From positions 124,001-188,000 of the forward strand of contig NZ_CP047117.1 in NCBI RefSeq assembly GCF_030440535.1: a stretch of 64,000 nt of DNA, in the 5' to 3' direction. Below the pieces are notes generated by a model. The model was not told the origin of the DNA. It saw nothing but the letters and a program-made list of their open reading frames with translations, and ran no database searches. The position numbers were made by a program, and so were the translations under genes. Below are positions 45,873-55,372 of this stretch, in pieces. Origin of the DNA: Corynebacterium capitovis DSM 44611. GTDB taxonomy: Bacteria; Actinomycetota; Actinomycetes; Mycobacteriales; Mycobacteriaceae. How positions within the stretch are numbered: the stretch's first letter is position 1; each line of letters starts with the position of its first letter.

Positions 45873-46035
45873 GGGCGGAGTACATCCTTTTCAATGGAGA
45901 AATTCAGCTGCGTGTCAATGTAGCCGACGGCTCGCGAGAGCACTACCGAGCGTACAGGTAGCGTATGCCACAACGTGCGAGATTGTGCGACAATAATCGG
46001 GCCTCAAGACAATTACCGCGACGAAAGGGATACCT

Positions 46036-46146
46036 GTGAACCCCATCGAGTACATCCAGCTGCAGATCAACAACGCGCTCGGCCCCTTGATCCACCTCGG
46101 CTCCTCGGGCTTGTCCAAACTCTCTCTGGCGCTGCATCTGTTCTAG
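46036..46146 (+). CDS. 36-residue amphipathic small ORF between the mycolyltransferase and lpd
   Basis: A GTG-initiated ORF of 36 codons, with GAAAGGGAT 5-6 bases upstream and a possible -10 (AATAAT, 45992-45997). The peptide starts [16 protein letters not shown] and continues through [15 protein letters not shown]. It has no signal peptide, only two charged residues, alternating hydrophobic positions and several serines. Its size and character recall the short PorA/PorH-type mycomembrane peptides of corynebacteria, but I see no diagnostic motif. It could also be a leader peptide for lpd. Coding status is not proven. Confidence 0.5.
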   Translation: MNPIEYIQLQINNALGPLIHLGSSGLSKLSLALHLF

Positions 46147-46195
46147 CCAGGTACTCGCCGCCCCCGATGCCGCGTACCCACGTATCCTAGTGGGC

Positions 46196-47608
46196 GTGAG
46201 TAACGAACACTATGACGTTGTTGTCCTCGGTGCGGGCCCCGGTGGCTACGTCGCCGCGATCCGTGCCGCGCAGCTTGGGAAGAAGGTCGCGGTTGTTGAG
46301 AAAAAGTACTGGGGTGGCGTGTGCCTGAACGTGGGCTGCATTCCCTCTAAGTCACTTTTGAAAAACGCCGAGGTCGCGCACCTGTTTAACCACGAAGCGA
46401 AGACCTTCGGCATCAAGGGTGACGTCGAGTTCGACTTCGGTGACGCCCACAAGCGCTCCCGCCAGGTCTCCCAGAAGATCGTCGGTGGCGTCCACTACCT
46501 GATGAAGAAGAACAAGATCACCGAGATCGACGGCCTCGGCTCGTTTACCGACGCCAAGACGCTGGAGATCAGCGAGGGCAAAAACGCGGGCAAGACCGTG
46601 ACCTTCGACAACTGCATCATCGCGACGGGTTCCGTCGTGCGTAGCCTGCCCGGCATTGAGTTGTCGGACAACGTCGTGTCCTACGAAGAGCAGATCCTCA
46701 ACCCCGAGGCGCCGCGTAAGATGGTCATCGTCGGTGCAGGCGCCATCGGCATGGAGTTCGCCTACGTGCTGGCCAACTACGGTGTCGATGTCACCGTCGT
46801 GGAGTACATGGACCGGGTGCTCCCGAACGAGGACAAGGATGTCTCCAAGGAGATCGCCAAGGCGTACAAGAAGCTCGGCGTGAAGCTCCTGACCGGGCAC
46901 GCCACTACCGCTGTGCGCGACAATGGCTCCGAGGTCGAGGTGGACATCAAGAAGAACGGCACCGAGGACACGGAAACGCTCACCGTCGACCGTGTCATGA
47001 TCTCCGTTGGCTTCGCGCCCCGCACCGAGGGTTATGGCCTAGAGAACACGGGCGTCGACCTCACGGAGCGAGGGGCCATTGCTATCGACGACAACATGCG
47101 CACCAACGTCGAGGGCCTGTACGCGATTGGCGACGTCACAGCGAAGCTGCAACTGGCCCACGTCGCGGAAGCGCAGGGCATCATCGCGGCGGAGACGATC
47201 GCCGGTGCCGAGACCCTGCCGATCGAGGACTACATGATGACCCCCCGCGCGACCTTCTGCAACCCCCAGGTCGCGTCCATGGGTTACACCGAGGAACAGG
47301 CCCGCCAGAAGTGGCCGGACAAAGAAATCAAGGTGGCGACGTTCCCGTTCTCGGCCAACGGCAAGGCGCTTGGCCTCGGCGAGTCCACCGGCTTTGCCAA
47401 GCTTGTTGCCGACGCCGACTTCGGCGAGATCCTAGGGGCCCACCTGGTTGGAGCCAACGTCTCCGAGCTCCTGCCCGAGGTGACGTTGGCGCAGCGCTTC
47501 GATCTCACTGCGAGCGAGATCGCGCGCAACATTCACATCCACCCAACGCTCTCCGAGGCTCTCAAGGAGATCTCGCATGGCGTCGAGGGGCACATGATTA
47601 ACCTGTAA
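46196..47608 (+). CDS. lpd: Dihydrolipoyl dehydrogenase
   Basis: A 470-residue flavoprotein disulfide reductase, the E3 component of pyruvate and 2-oxoglutarate dehydrogenase complexes. The FAD motif is [10 protein letters not shown] and the redox disulfide is C43-C48 ([13 protein letters not shown]). The NAD motif is [16 protein letters not shown] and the C-terminal His-Glu pair lies in HIHPTLSE. I choose GTG 46196 because TATCCT (46183-46188) ends seven bases before it and there is no Shine-Dalgarno; GTG 46190 is the alternative. Its 3' end overlaps the convergent SRPBCC gene by 11 bases. Confidence 0.97.
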   Translation: MSNEHYDVVVLGAGPGGYVAAIRAAQLGKKVAVVEKKYWGGVCLNVGCIPSKSLLKNAEVAHLFNHEAKTFGIKGDVEFDFGDAHKRSRQVSQKIVGGVHYLMKKNKITEIDGLGSFTDAKTLEISEGKNAGKTVTFDNCIIATGSVVRSLPGIELSDNVVSYEEQILNPEAPRKMVIVGAGAIGMEFAYVLANYGVDVTVVEYMDRVLPNEDKDVSKEIAKAYKKLGVKLLTGHATTAVRDNGSEVEVDIKKNGTEDTETLTVDRVMISVGFAPRTEGYGLENTGVDLTERGAIAIDDNMRTNVEGLYAIGDVTAKLQLAHVAEAQGIIAAETIAGAETLPIEDYMMTPRATFCNPQVASMGYTEEQARQKWPDKEIKVATFPFSANGKALGLGESTGFAKLVADADFGEILGAHLVGANVSELLPEVTLAQRFDLTASEIARNIHIHPTLSEALKEISHGVEGHMINL

Positions 47609-48056
47609 CAGCTGCGGCCAAGGCTCCGAGCGACTCCGCGAGCGTGTCGTCGTTGTAGTTCTCGGAGACCGAACGGGCGGCGTCGGACGCGAGCTCCGAC
47701 CGGTCGTAGGTCAGCGTCACGGAGGTGTGGTCGGCGTCAACGGGCTCGAGCTCGTAGAGCCACTTCGAGCCGACCTGGACGCCGCCGGTGATGTTCTCCA
47801 CGTTCTTCCATCCGATGACGCGATCCGGCTGGAAGGCGAAGACCTCGTTGCGTGTTTGGTACTCGGAGCCGTCTGGCTTGGACATGTTCATCGTGAACGT
47901 GTCGCCGATGCTGCCGAGGCGGTCGCCACGGTCCGCGGAGACGACGGAACCGGAGTGGTCCGTCTCCGCGTGGCGCTGGGGGTTGGACAGGATATTGAAG
48001 ATCGTGCCCGCGGGGGCGTCGATGACTCGTGTTGCGGTGTTCGTCTGCTCAGTCAT
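47598..48056 (-). CDS. SRPBCC family protein (polyketide cyclase/START-like)
   Basis: A 152-residue single START-like domain: [25 protein letters not shown] at the N-terminus, [13 protein letters not shown] centrally and a long C-terminal helix. Such proteins bind hydrophobic ligands; no ligand can be named. TACACT (48064-48069) ends seven bases before the ATG, a leaderless pattern. It lies between the convergent lpd and the co-directional ramB. Confidence 0.85.
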   Translation of the reverse strand: MTEQTNTATRVIDAPAGTIFNILSNPQRHAETDHSGSVVSADRGDRLGSIGDTFTMNMSKPDGSEYQTRNEVFAFQPDRVIGWKNVENITGGVQVGSKWLYELEPVDADHTSVTLTYDRSELASDAARSVSENYNDDTLAESLGALAAAVTG

Positions 48057-48077
48057 GGCGCCCAGTGTAGAGAAAAC

Positions 48078-49481
48078 TCAGTAGGGGGCGATCGACGTCG
48101 AGTGGGGGTCGACGTGTGCCCCGTACTGGATGGAGGGGAAGGCCCGCTGGGCGCAGTTCTTCCGGGGACACACGCGGCACCCTGCGCCGATGGGGGTGGC
48201 CTGCGTGACGTCGTCAAGCGGGAGGCCCTGCGCGTAGATCGTGCGGTCAGCGTGGCGAGTCTCGCACCCCAGGCCGATGGCGAAGAGCTTCTCGGTCTCG
48301 TTGAATTGGAAGCGGTGGTGGCGCACGGTCCTGGCCACCCAGAGGTACGTGCGGCCGTCCGGCATCATCGCGTGCTGGCGGACCGTTTCGCCGGGCAGCG
48401 AGAACGACTCGTAGATGCCCCACAGCGGGCAGGTGCCACCCGACGTGGAGAAGTGGTAGCCCGTCGCGGATTGGCGCTTTGAGATGTTGCCGGCCCGGTC
48501 CACTCGCACGAAGGTGAAGGGGACCCCGCGACGGTTCGCGCGCTGGAGTGTGGACAGCCGCGACGCCACGGTCTCGTACCCCACGCCGAATACGTGGCTG
48601 AGGTAGTCCACGTCGTAACCGTGGGCCTCGGACTCGGAGTGCATCAAGGTGTACGGCAGCAGGGTGGCCGCGGCGAAGTAACTTGCTATGCCGCGCCGGG
48701 CGAGGTTCACCGAGGTTTCAGAGGAGAAGGGTTCGGCGGCTACGTGCGCGTCGATAAGCTGGCCTGCCTCGAGGTAACCGAGCTCGGACGCGATGCGGAA
48801 CGAGCGTTGACCTGCCGAGAGGATGGGTGAGAGGGTGAGGACTCCGCGGGCGGGGTCAAGGAGGTGCAAGATGCCGTTGTCGGTCGGCCGGATACGTACC
48901 TCGATGTTGTGACGAACCGTAATTCGCTCGAGGAGGGCGACCTCAGTCTCGTGAATGCCGAAGCGCGAGATGCCCAGCTGTGCCGCGAGGGATTCGGCGT
49001 AGTGGTCGATGTCGTCGAGATAGTTCTGCCTGGAATAGAAGAAGTCGCGCACCTCGTCGTGGGGCATCGCGAGCGTCTCGGATGCCGAGACGCGCGAGTC
49101 CGTGGCCAAGGTCAGCTTGTCGCGAGCGTTGCTGTAACGGCGGTGCATCTCGACGACGGACCGCGCCACGGCCGGGTGCCGGTAAACCAACTCCGACAGT
49201 TCCTGCAGTTCCACGTCTCCGGTGCCGAGTTCTTGGTCGGCGACAACGTCTTTCAACTCGGCGAGAAGCCGGGAGTCGTCGTCCCGGGAGAAGAACGTCG
49301 CGTCAACCCCGAAGGCCTCCGTGATGCGTTTCAATACTGAGACGGTGAGGGGGCGGACGTCGTGCTCGATCTGATTGACGTAGGAGGCAGACAGCTCCAA
49401 CGTAGCCGCCAGGGAGGCCTGGCTCAGGTTCCGTTCACGACGCAGCTGGCGGAGCCGGGAGCCAACGTAGGTCTTAGGCAT
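48078..49481 (-). CDS. ramB: Transcriptional regulator RamB (XRE/ScfR family)
   Basis: A 467-residue regulator. The N-terminal XRE helix-turn-helix is at residues ~9-60 ([33 protein letters not shown]). An IrrE/ImmA-like central part follows (residues ~150-300). The C-terminal DUF2083-type domain has cysteines in GGTCPLWG and [16 protein letters not shown]. RamB represses acetate and glyoxylate-cycle genes and tunes sdhCAB and others in C. glutamicum. I choose ATG 49481; longer frames run into the intergenic region. It is divergent from sdhC. Confidence 0.93.
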   Translation of the reverse strand: MPKTYVGSRLRQLRRERNLSQASLAATLELSASYVNQIEHDVRPLTVSVLKRITEAFGVDATFFSRDDDSRLLAELKDVVADQELGTGDVELQELSELVYRHPAVARSVVEMHRRYSNARDKLTLATDSRVSASETLAMPHDEVRDFFYSRQNYLDDIDHYAESLAAQLGISRFGIHETEVALLERITVRHNIEVRIRPTDNGILHLLDPARGVLTLSPILSAGQRSFRIASELGYLEAGQLIDAHVAAEPFSSETSVNLARRGIASYFAAATLLPYTLMHSESEAHGYDVDYLSHVFGVGYETVASRLSTLQRANRRGVPFTFVRVDRAGNISKRQSATGYHFSTSGGTCPLWGIYESFSLPGETVRQHAMMPDGRTYLWVARTVRHHRFQFNETEKLFAIGLGCETRHADRTIYAQGLPLDDVTQATPIGAGCRVCPRKNCAQRAFPSIQYGAHVDPHSTSIAPY

Positions 49482-49553
49482 GGACCTATCTAACCATCGA
49501 CGGAGGCCCCGCTGTGAAGGATTGCTAAAGAACTTCGCACGCCGATTTCCCCC

Positions 49554-49571
49554 TGTAAGGACATACTTACA
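49554..49571. promoter_or_regulatory. Palindrome TGTAAG-N6-CTTACA in the ramB/sdhC intergenic region
   Basis: A perfect 6+6 inverted repeat with a six-base spacer lies 73 bases before ramB and ~205 bases before sdhC. It resembles an operator but does not match the GlxR consensus. The rest of this 295-base gap holds a short hairpin CGCGCCT-TCG-AGGCGCG (49673-49689) and a second imperfect repeat near sdhC. Confidence 0.4.
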
Positions 49572-49740
49572 TCCAAAAGTATGACACCCTTTGGGGTGGT
49601 GCGGGAGGGGCCCCGGTGTGCCCCACGAGCTAGTGGGAAAAATCACATCAATCACGTATATGCGCCATCGACCGCGCCTTCGAGGCGCGCGAGGGCTGAG
49701 CGGCTCTTGGTGGGCCCTCAATGAGTAGGTGAAACTTCCC

Positions 49741-49767
49741 AGTGTTTCGTAAAGTTGAAACGACACT
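49741..49767. promoter_or_regulatory. Imperfect inverted repeat just upstream of sdhC
   Basis: AGTGTTTC pairs with GAAACGACACT, allowing a three-base bulge, around GTAAAGTT. It ends ten bases before the sdhC ATG and overlaps the likely 5' leader. The AAAGTT core resembles half of a RamB-type site. It could be an operator or an mRNA hairpin. Confidence 0.3.
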
Positions 49768-49776
49768 GGAGGTGCC

Positions 49777-50550
49777 ATGACTATTCAAAACGCAGATCGC
49801 GACGCAATCCGTAACGGAAAAATTACTGAGCGGCCACTCCGTGAACGGCCGTCATTCCCCACGTGGGCGCTAAAGCTGGGTATGGCCGTTACGGGGCTGA
49901 TCTTCGCCCTCTACGTCCTCGGCCACATGGTGGGCAATCTCAAAATCTTCATGCCGCTGCACGCAAACGGCGTAGCCCCGATCGACGATTACGCCCGGTT
50001 CCTGCGCTCCATGGGTGAGCCCCTGTTCCCCCACGAGAGTTTGTTGTGGATCATCCGGCTTGTGCTGCTGGCCAGCCTTTTTCTCCACGTTTACGGCGCC
50101 TTCGCGCTGCGCGCCCGGTCCACTCGGTCGCGCGGCAAGTTCAAGCGGACGGGCCTGATGGGTGGTTGGCAGTCCACCGCAACGCGTTCCATGCTCGTCA
50201 CCGGTGTGATCCTGCTGCTGTTCGTGATCTTCCACATTCTGGACCTCACGGTGGGCCAGGTCGTCGCCTCCGACGAATTCGTGCACGGCGCGGTGCGCAA
50301 CAACCTGCTGGCCACCTTCGCGCCCGAACGCTGGTGGGTTGCCTTGGTCTACATCGTGGCCAACCTGGCGTTGCTGCTGCACCTCACCCACGGCATTTAC
50401 CTGGCCGTGTCTGACCTGGGCTGGCTGGGCAAGCGAGGCCACGCCATCATGGTGGTCCTCGCGTACATCCTCCCCGGAATGGTCGTCTTGGGCAACGTCA
50501 TCATGCCGCTTGCGCTCACGCTCGGCTGGGTTCCCGGCTTTTCCAGGTAA
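49777..50550 (+). CDS. sdhC: Succinate dehydrogenase cytochrome b subunit
   Basis: A 257-residue membrane anchor with five helices, the diheme cytochrome b fold of B-type succinate:menaquinone oxidoreductases. Histidines suited to heme binding lie in the helices ([38 protein letters not shown]). GGAG lies upstream of the ATG. It begins the sdhCAB operon, divergent from ramB, and has a 23-base gap to sdhA. Confidence 0.95.
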   Translation: MTIQNADRDAIRNGKITERPLRERPSFPTWALKLGMAVTGLIFALYVLGHMVGNLKIFMPLHANGVAPIDDYARFLRSMGEPLFPHESLLWIIRLVLLASLFLHVYGAFALRARSTRSRGKFKRTGLMGGWQSTATRSMLVTGVILLLFVIFHILDLTVGQVVASDEFVHGAVRNNLLATFAPERWWVALVYIVANLALLLHLTHGIYLAVSDLGWLGKRGHAIMVVLAYILPGMVVLGNVIMPLALTLGWVPGFSR

Positions 50551-50573
50551 CGGCTGATTAGGAGAAGAATTAC

Positions 50574-52583
50574 ATGACTACCGCTCAAACCCCCCAAGCC
50601 TTCCGCCAGCCGGCCTCAATCGTGCCGGGTGTCACTCCTGGTCGCATCCTGGACAGCGCGGAACCGGACCGTACCAAGGTCCGTATGAAGGACATGTGGG
50701 AGTACCAAAAAGACCACATGAACTTGGTCTCCCCCCTCAACCGTCGGAAGTTCACCGTCCTTGTTGTCGGCACCGGTCTGTCTGGTGGTGCGGCTGCGGC
50801 TGCATTAGGGGAACTTGGCTACAACGTCAAGGTGTACACCTACCACGACGCCCCGCGCCGCGCGCACTCGATCGCTGCCCAGGGTGGCGTGAACTCCGCC
50901 CGCGGCAAGAAGGTCGACAACGACGGCGCTTACCGCCACGTGAAAGACACGGTCAAGGGCGGCGACTACCGCTGCCGCGAGTCCGATTGCTGGCGCCTAG
51001 CCGTCGAATCCGTTCGCGTGATCGACCACATGAACGCGATTGGTGCGCCTTTCGCCCGCGAATACGGCGGAACCCTGGCCACCCGCTCCTTCGGCGGTGT
51101 TCAGGTCTCCCGCACGTACTACACGCGCGGTCAAACGGGCCAGCAGCTCCAGCTATCGACAGCCTCGGCCCTCCAGCGCCAGATCCACCTAGGCAACGTC
51201 GAGATTTTCACCCACCACGATTTGCTGGATCTCATCGTCGCCGAGAAGGATGGCAAGAAGCACTGCCACGGCATTGTCACCCGCAACCTGATCAATGGTG
51301 AGATCACGCCGTTCACGGGGCATGCAGTCATCTTGGCGACGGGTGGCTACGGCAACGTCTATCACAAGACGACTTTGGCGAAGAACTCCAACTCCTCCGC
51401 CATGATGCGTGCCTACGAGCGCGGTGCCTACCTCGCCTCGCCCTGCTTCATTCAGTTCCACCCGACCGGCCTTCCGGTCAATGCGAAGTGGCAGGCGAAG
51501 ACGACCCTGATGTCCGAGTCGCTGCGTAACGACGGCCGCATCTGGACGCCGAAGGAAAAGGGCGACGACCGCAACCCGAACGAGATTCCCGAGGAGGAGC
51601 GCGACTACTTCTTGGAGCGTCGCTACCCCGCCTTCGGCAACCTCGTTCCTCGCGACGTTGCGTCCCGCGCGATCTCGCAGCAGCTCAACGCTGGTTACGG
51701 CGTGGGCCCGCTGCACAACTCGGCCTACCTCGACTTCTCCGACGCGATCGCCCGCCTCGGCGTGGATACGATCCGCGAGCGCTACTCCAACCTGTTCGAA
51801 ATGTACGAAGACTCCACCGGCGAGGATCCGTACAAGGCGCCGATGCGCATCGCCCCGACCGTGCACTTCACCATGGGTGGCCTGTGGACGGACTTCAACG
51901 AGATGACGTCTATTGATGGCCTCTTCGCTGCCGGCGAGGCATCCTGGACGTACCACGGCGCAAACCGCCTGGGTGCAAACTCGCTGCTGTCGGCGTCGGT
52001 TGACGGCTGGTTCACCCTGCCGTTCACCATCCCGAACTACCTGGCCAACCACCTGGGTGAGCCGCTTCCCGCGGTCGACTCCCCGGAGGCCCTCGCTGCC
52101 GTGGAGCGCGCCCAGGCGATGGTCACCCGCATCATGAACGTGCGAGGCCCGCAGCCTCACGGCCCGGAATACTTCCACGAACAGCTCGGCGAAATTCTCT
52201 ACGAGCACTGCGGCGTCGCCCGCACGGTGGAGGGGCTCGAAGAGGGCATCCGGAAGATCCGCGCGCTGCGCGAGGACTTCTGGGCCAACATCTTAGTGCC
52301 CGGTTCGTCCGAGGACATGAACCAGACCCTCGAGGCCGCGATCCGCCTGGTTGACTACATCAACCTGGGTGAGTTGATGTGCGTCGATGCCCTCGACCGC
52401 GATGAGTCGTGCGGCGCCCACTACCGCGCCGACCACCTCACCGAGGATGGTGAGGCGGAGCGTGACGACGAGAACTGGTGCTTCGTCTCCGCCTGGGAGC
52501 CGGCCGGTGACGGGCAGTTCGTCCGCCACGCCGAGCCCCTGTTCTTCGATTCGATTCCTCTGATGGCAAGGAACTACAAGTAA
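50574..52583 (+). CDS. sdhA: Succinate dehydrogenase flavoprotein subunit
   Basis: A 669-residue subunit. The dinucleotide-binding motif is VVGTGLSGGAAAAALGELG and covalent FAD attachment is expected at H98 (RRAHSIAAQGG). Substrate-binding residues lie in FIQFHPTGLP, LMSESLRNDG and HFTMGGLWTD. It oxidises succinate to fumarate in the TCA cycle and feeds electrons to menaquinone through SdhB and SdhC. AGGAG precedes the ATG. The stop overlaps sdhB by one base. Confidence 0.98.
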   Translation: MTTAQTPQAFRQPASIVPGVTPGRILDSAEPDRTKVRMKDMWEYQKDHMNLVSPLNRRKFTVLVVGTGLSGGAAAAALGELGYNVKVYTYHDAPRRAHSIAAQGGVNSARGKKVDNDGAYRHVKDTVKGGDYRCRESDCWRLAVESVRVIDHMNAIGAPFAREYGGTLATRSFGGVQVSRTYYTRGQTGQQLQLSTASALQRQIHLGNVEIFTHHDLLDLIVAEKDGKKHCHGIVTRNLINGEITPFTGHAVILATGGYGNVYHKTTLAKNSNSSAMMRAYERGAYLASPCFIQFHPTGLPVNAKWQAKTTLMSESLRNDGRIWTPKEKGDDRNPNEIPEEERDYFLERRYPAFGNLVPRDVASRAISQQLNAGYGVGPLHNSAYLDFSDAIARLGVDTIRERYSNLFEMYEDSTGEDPYKAPMRIAPTVHFTMGGLWTDFNEMTSIDGLFAAGEASWTYHGANRLGANSLLSASVDGWFTLPFTIPNYLANHLGEPLPAVDSPEALAAVERAQAMVTRIMNVRGPQPHGPEYFHEQLGEILYEHCGVARTVEGLEEGIRKIRALREDFWANILVPGSSEDMNQTLEAAIRLVDYINLGELMCVDALDRDESCGAHYRADHLTEDGEAERDDENWCFVSAWEPAGDGQFVRHAEPLFFDSIPLMARNYK

Positions 52584-53332
52584 TGAAACTGACACTTGAG
52601 ATCTGGCGTCAGGCCGGACCCGATACAGAAGGCAGCTACGAAACCGTCGAGGTCGACGATGCCGTCGAGCAGATGTCCATCCTCGAGCTCCTCGACCATG
52701 TCAACAACCGTTACGTGGAGGAGGGCAAGGAGCCTTTCGTCTTCTCCTCGGACTGCCGCGAAGGGATCTGCGGAACCTGCGGTGTGAACGTCAACGGCCG
52801 CCCGCACGGTGCCGCAGAAAACACCACCGCCTGCCTCCAGCGCCTATTCAATTACAAAGATGGCGACACGCTGAAGATTGAGCCGTTCCGCTCGGGCGCC
52901 TTCCCCGTGATCAAGGACCTCGCGGTGGACCGCTCCGCGCTGGACCGCGTGATGCAGCAGGGTGGTTACATCTCCGTCCACGCTGGCACGGCCCCCGACG
53001 CCGATACGCTTCACGTCAATCACCACGACGCAGAGCTAGCACTCGATTACGCCGCGTGCATCGGCTGTGGCGCCTGTGTTGCGGCGTGCCCGAACGGCGC
53101 CGCCCACCTGTTCACCGGTGCTAAGCTGAAGCACCTGAAGCTGCTGCCGCTTGGCAAAGAAGAGCGTGGCAAGCGTGCTCGCCAGATGGTCGACGAGTTG
53201 GAAACTAACTTCGGTCACTGCAGCCTCTATGGCGAGTGCGCGGATGTCTGCCCCGCCGGCATTCCGCTGGACGCCGTCGCGGCCATCAACGCCGAGCGCG
53301 CTCGCGCAGCGTTCCGCGGGAACGACAACTAG
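52583..53332 (+). CDS. sdhB: Succinate dehydrogenase iron-sulfur subunit
   Basis: A 249-residue electron-transfer subunit. The N-terminal [2Fe-2S] ferredoxin domain has CREGICGTCGVNVNGRP and a further cysteine in TTACLQRL. The C-terminal domain has CIGCGACVAACPNGAA and CSLYGECADVCPAGIP for the [4Fe-4S] and [3Fe-4S] clusters. Its ATG overlaps the sdhA stop (TAATG). Confidence 0.98.
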   Translation: MKLTLEIWRQAGPDTEGSYETVEVDDAVEQMSILELLDHVNNRYVEEGKEPFVFSSDCREGICGTCGVNVNGRPHGAAENTTACLQRLFNYKDGDTLKIEPFRSGAFPVIKDLAVDRSALDRVMQQGGYISVHAGTAPDADTLHVNHHDAELALDYAACIGCGACVAACPNGAAHLFTGAKLKHLKLLPLGKEERGKRARQMVDELETNFGHCSLYGECADVCPAGIPLDAVAAINAERARAAFRGNDN

Positions 53333-53362
53333 TACGAGGATCACGAGGAAAAGAGCGAAGCA

Positions 53363-53734
53363 ATGGGCAACTCCAACCATATCGTGGCGGATATCCGTTC
53401 CGAGTCCTTTCCCAACTACGAGGCACGTATCGAGGACGCGTACGTCGAGGGCTACGACCCCGTCTCGCTGGGTGCCCCACACTCCTCCCTGCAGACGTAC
53501 TCACTATGGATCGGGATGGGCCTCATCCTCTCGGCGCTCTTCGGAATCGGCCTCGCCGTGTGGGGCGGCGCGGCACACTTCTACGGCTCCGGTTCTCAGG
53601 TGGACCTGAGCAACCGGTTGTTTGTCCTGGGTCTAGCCGAGGCAATCATCACTCTCGCGGTCGGCGCGCTCCTCATCTCTCGGTCGCGCAGAGCGTACAA
53701 GGAGTACCGCACCCGAACTGGGCGCATCAACTAA
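53363..53734 (+). CDS. Two-helix membrane protein downstream of sdhB
   Basis: A 123-residue protein of unknown function. A hydrophilic N-terminus of ~45 residues is followed by helices at about 46-70 (LWIGMGLILSALFGIGLAVWGG) and 88-106, with a basic tail. It follows sdhB by 30 bases with GAGGAAAAG upstream. C. glutamicum also has a small membrane protein at this position (cg0448), so it may be a Sdh-associated factor; this is inference from position only. Confidence 0.8.
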   Translation: MGNSNHIVADIRSESFPNYEARIEDAYVEGYDPVSLGAPHSSLQTYSLWIGMGLILSALFGIGLAVWGGAAHFYGSGSQVDLSNRLFVLGLAEAIITLAVGALLISRSRRAYKEYRTRTGRIN

Positions 53735-53746
53735 GCGTCCGCACCA

Positions 53747-55030
53747 ATGGCAGCCGACGCGAGCTCTCTCCCTACGCCCAGCGATGAGGCGGGCAGGCGC
53801 GCGACCCTGCGGAGATACAAGATCGCCGTCACCGCCCTCCTCGGGGTCATGGCGGCGATTTTCCTTACCTGCTCCTGGCTCGAGTCGCAGGGCCACGAAC
53901 ACTGGGCGATTGGGTTGATCCGGGCCGGAGCGGAAGCGGGGATGGTGGGTGGCCTCGCGGACTGGTTTGCGGTCACCGCGCTCTTCCGCCACCCGATGCG
54001 CATTCCGATCCCCCACACGGCCATCATTCCGCGCAAGAAGGACCAGGTGGCCGGGGCGCTTAGCGACTTCGTCTCCGAGAACTTTCTCAACGCTCAGACG
54101 ATCACAGACAAGGTCATGCAGGCGGACGTTCCACGCCGAGTGGGCGCGTGGTTGGCAAAGCCCGATAACGCCACGTTTGTGTCGGAGCAGGCGGGAGGCA
54201 TCGCCACGCGGATGATCACGGGGATAAGCGCGGACGACGCCGAGCGGTTCATTCGTTCCCAGGTGCTGGATCGCGTGGCTGAACCGGAGTGGGGCCCACC
54301 GCTCGGCCGGGCGCTCGAGGGACTCGTCGAGGACGGAAAGGTCGATCCACTTGTCGACGAGGCGATTTCCTGGGCGCGCCGCAAGGTCGGGGAGATGGAG
54401 TCGACGGTTGTCGAGATGATCGACGAGCGGATGCCGCGGTGGGCGCCACGCTTCGCCAAGGAACTCGTGGGTGAGCGCGTGTACCGCGAGCTCGCCGACT
54501 TCGCGTGGGAGGTCGATACCAACCCCGACCACGAAGCCCGCCAGGCGATTCGGCGGCAGCTGGCTCAGTTCGCCGACGATCTGCAGCACGACCCCGACAT
54601 GATCGCGCGCGTCGAGGGTGTCAAGGCGGATGTCATGAATTCGCGCGCGGTGAGTGCCACGGCTGCGGGGGCCTGGGAGCAGGTTTCGAGCTCGCTTCTC
54701 GACGCCGCACAGGACCCGCAGTCGGCCTTGCGCCAAAAAATCGCCTCGCTTTGCCTGGAGTGGGGAAACAAGCTGGTGAAGGATGAGCAGGTCCGCGCCG
54801 CGGCGGAGAAAAACCTGCGGCGGGCCACGCGTTTCCTCGCCGACAATGGTGCCGATGAAATCGTCGGGATCATCTCGGAGACGATCAGGCGCTGGGACGG
54901 CGTGGAAGCCAGCGAGAAGATCGAGCTCATGGTGGGAAAAGATCTGCAGTTCATCCGCCTCAACGGCACCATCGTTGGTGCACTCGCCGGGATGGCTATC
55001 TACACTGTTTCTCTGCTGCTGTTTTCCTAA
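53747..55030 (+). CDS. DUF445 family membrane protein
   Basis: A 427-residue protein with membrane helices near the N-terminus (residues ~30-50 and 60-85, with AEAGMVGGLADWFAVTALFRHPM) and at the extreme C-terminus. A long alpha-helical central region lies between them. The GLADWFAVTALFRHPMRIPIPHTAIIP stretch is the DUF445/YjiN signature. Function is unknown; envelope organisation is often suggested. It begins 12 bases after the preceding gene without a clear Shine-Dalgarno. Confidence 0.88.
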   Translation: MAADASSLPTPSDEAGRRATLRRYKIAVTALLGVMAAIFLTCSWLESQGHEHWAIGLIRAGAEAGMVGGLADWFAVTALFRHPMRIPIPHTAIIPRKKDQVAGALSDFVSENFLNAQTITDKVMQADVPRRVGAWLAKPDNATFVSEQAGGIATRMITGISADDAERFIRSQVLDRVAEPEWGPPLGRALEGLVEDGKVDPLVDEAISWARRKVGEMESTVVEMIDERMPRWAPRFAKELVGERVYRELADFAWEVDTNPDHEARQAIRRQLAQFADDLQHDPDMIARVEGVKADVMNSRAVSATAAGAWEQVSSSLLDAAQDPQSALRQKIASLCLEWGNKLVKDEQVRAAAEKNLRRATRFLADNGADEIVGIISETIRRWDGVEASEKIELMVGKDLQFIRLNGTIVGALAGMAIYTVSLLLFS

Positions 55031-55064
55031 AGCTACTTCCTAAGCTACAAGGTGGGATCCCCTA

Positions 55065-55370
55065 ATGATTTCTGGCTCCGTCGCTTCGATCCTGGCCGTG
55101 CCGGGCATCGTGCGTACTCTGCTCTTCCTCGCCGTCGGGATTGCCGGTGTCGTCGGGGCGGTTCTGGCGGCCACGACGAGGGAGGACGCCTTCGCCGCGG
55201 GGAATCGCCAGAGCAAGTGGGCGTGGGTAGCCATCCTCGCCGTCGGCGCGGGCGTGTGCCTCTTGCGGTTCCCCTTTGTATCCTGGTTCGGCGCCGTCGC
55301 GATTGGCCTGTACTACCTTGATGTCCGGCCGCAGCTCAACAACATCCTGCGCGGCAATTCGGGCTGGTAG
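55065..55370 (+). CDS. DUF2516 membrane protein
   Basis: A 101-residue protein with three hydrophobic helices (residues ~10-30, 45-62 and 65-80), matching the actinobacterial DUF2516 family (VAILAVGAGVCLLRFP and YYLDVRPQLNNILRGNSGW). Function is unknown. It is followed two bases later by the DeoC-like gene, as in related genomes where deoC lies here, so the two are likely co-transcribed. Confidence 0.85.
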   Translation: MISGSVASILAVPGIVRTLLFLAVGIAGVVGAVLAATTREDAFAAGNRQSKWAWVAILAVGAGVCLLRFPFVSWFGAVAIGLYYLDVRPQLNNILRGNSGW

Positions 55371-55372
55371 AC

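Noticed and set aside
45968-45987. CACAA-N9-TTGTG repeat before the small ORF as a GlxR site.
   Set aside because: The half-site orientation and spacing do not match TGTGA-N6-TCACA; it may be chance or another regulator's site.
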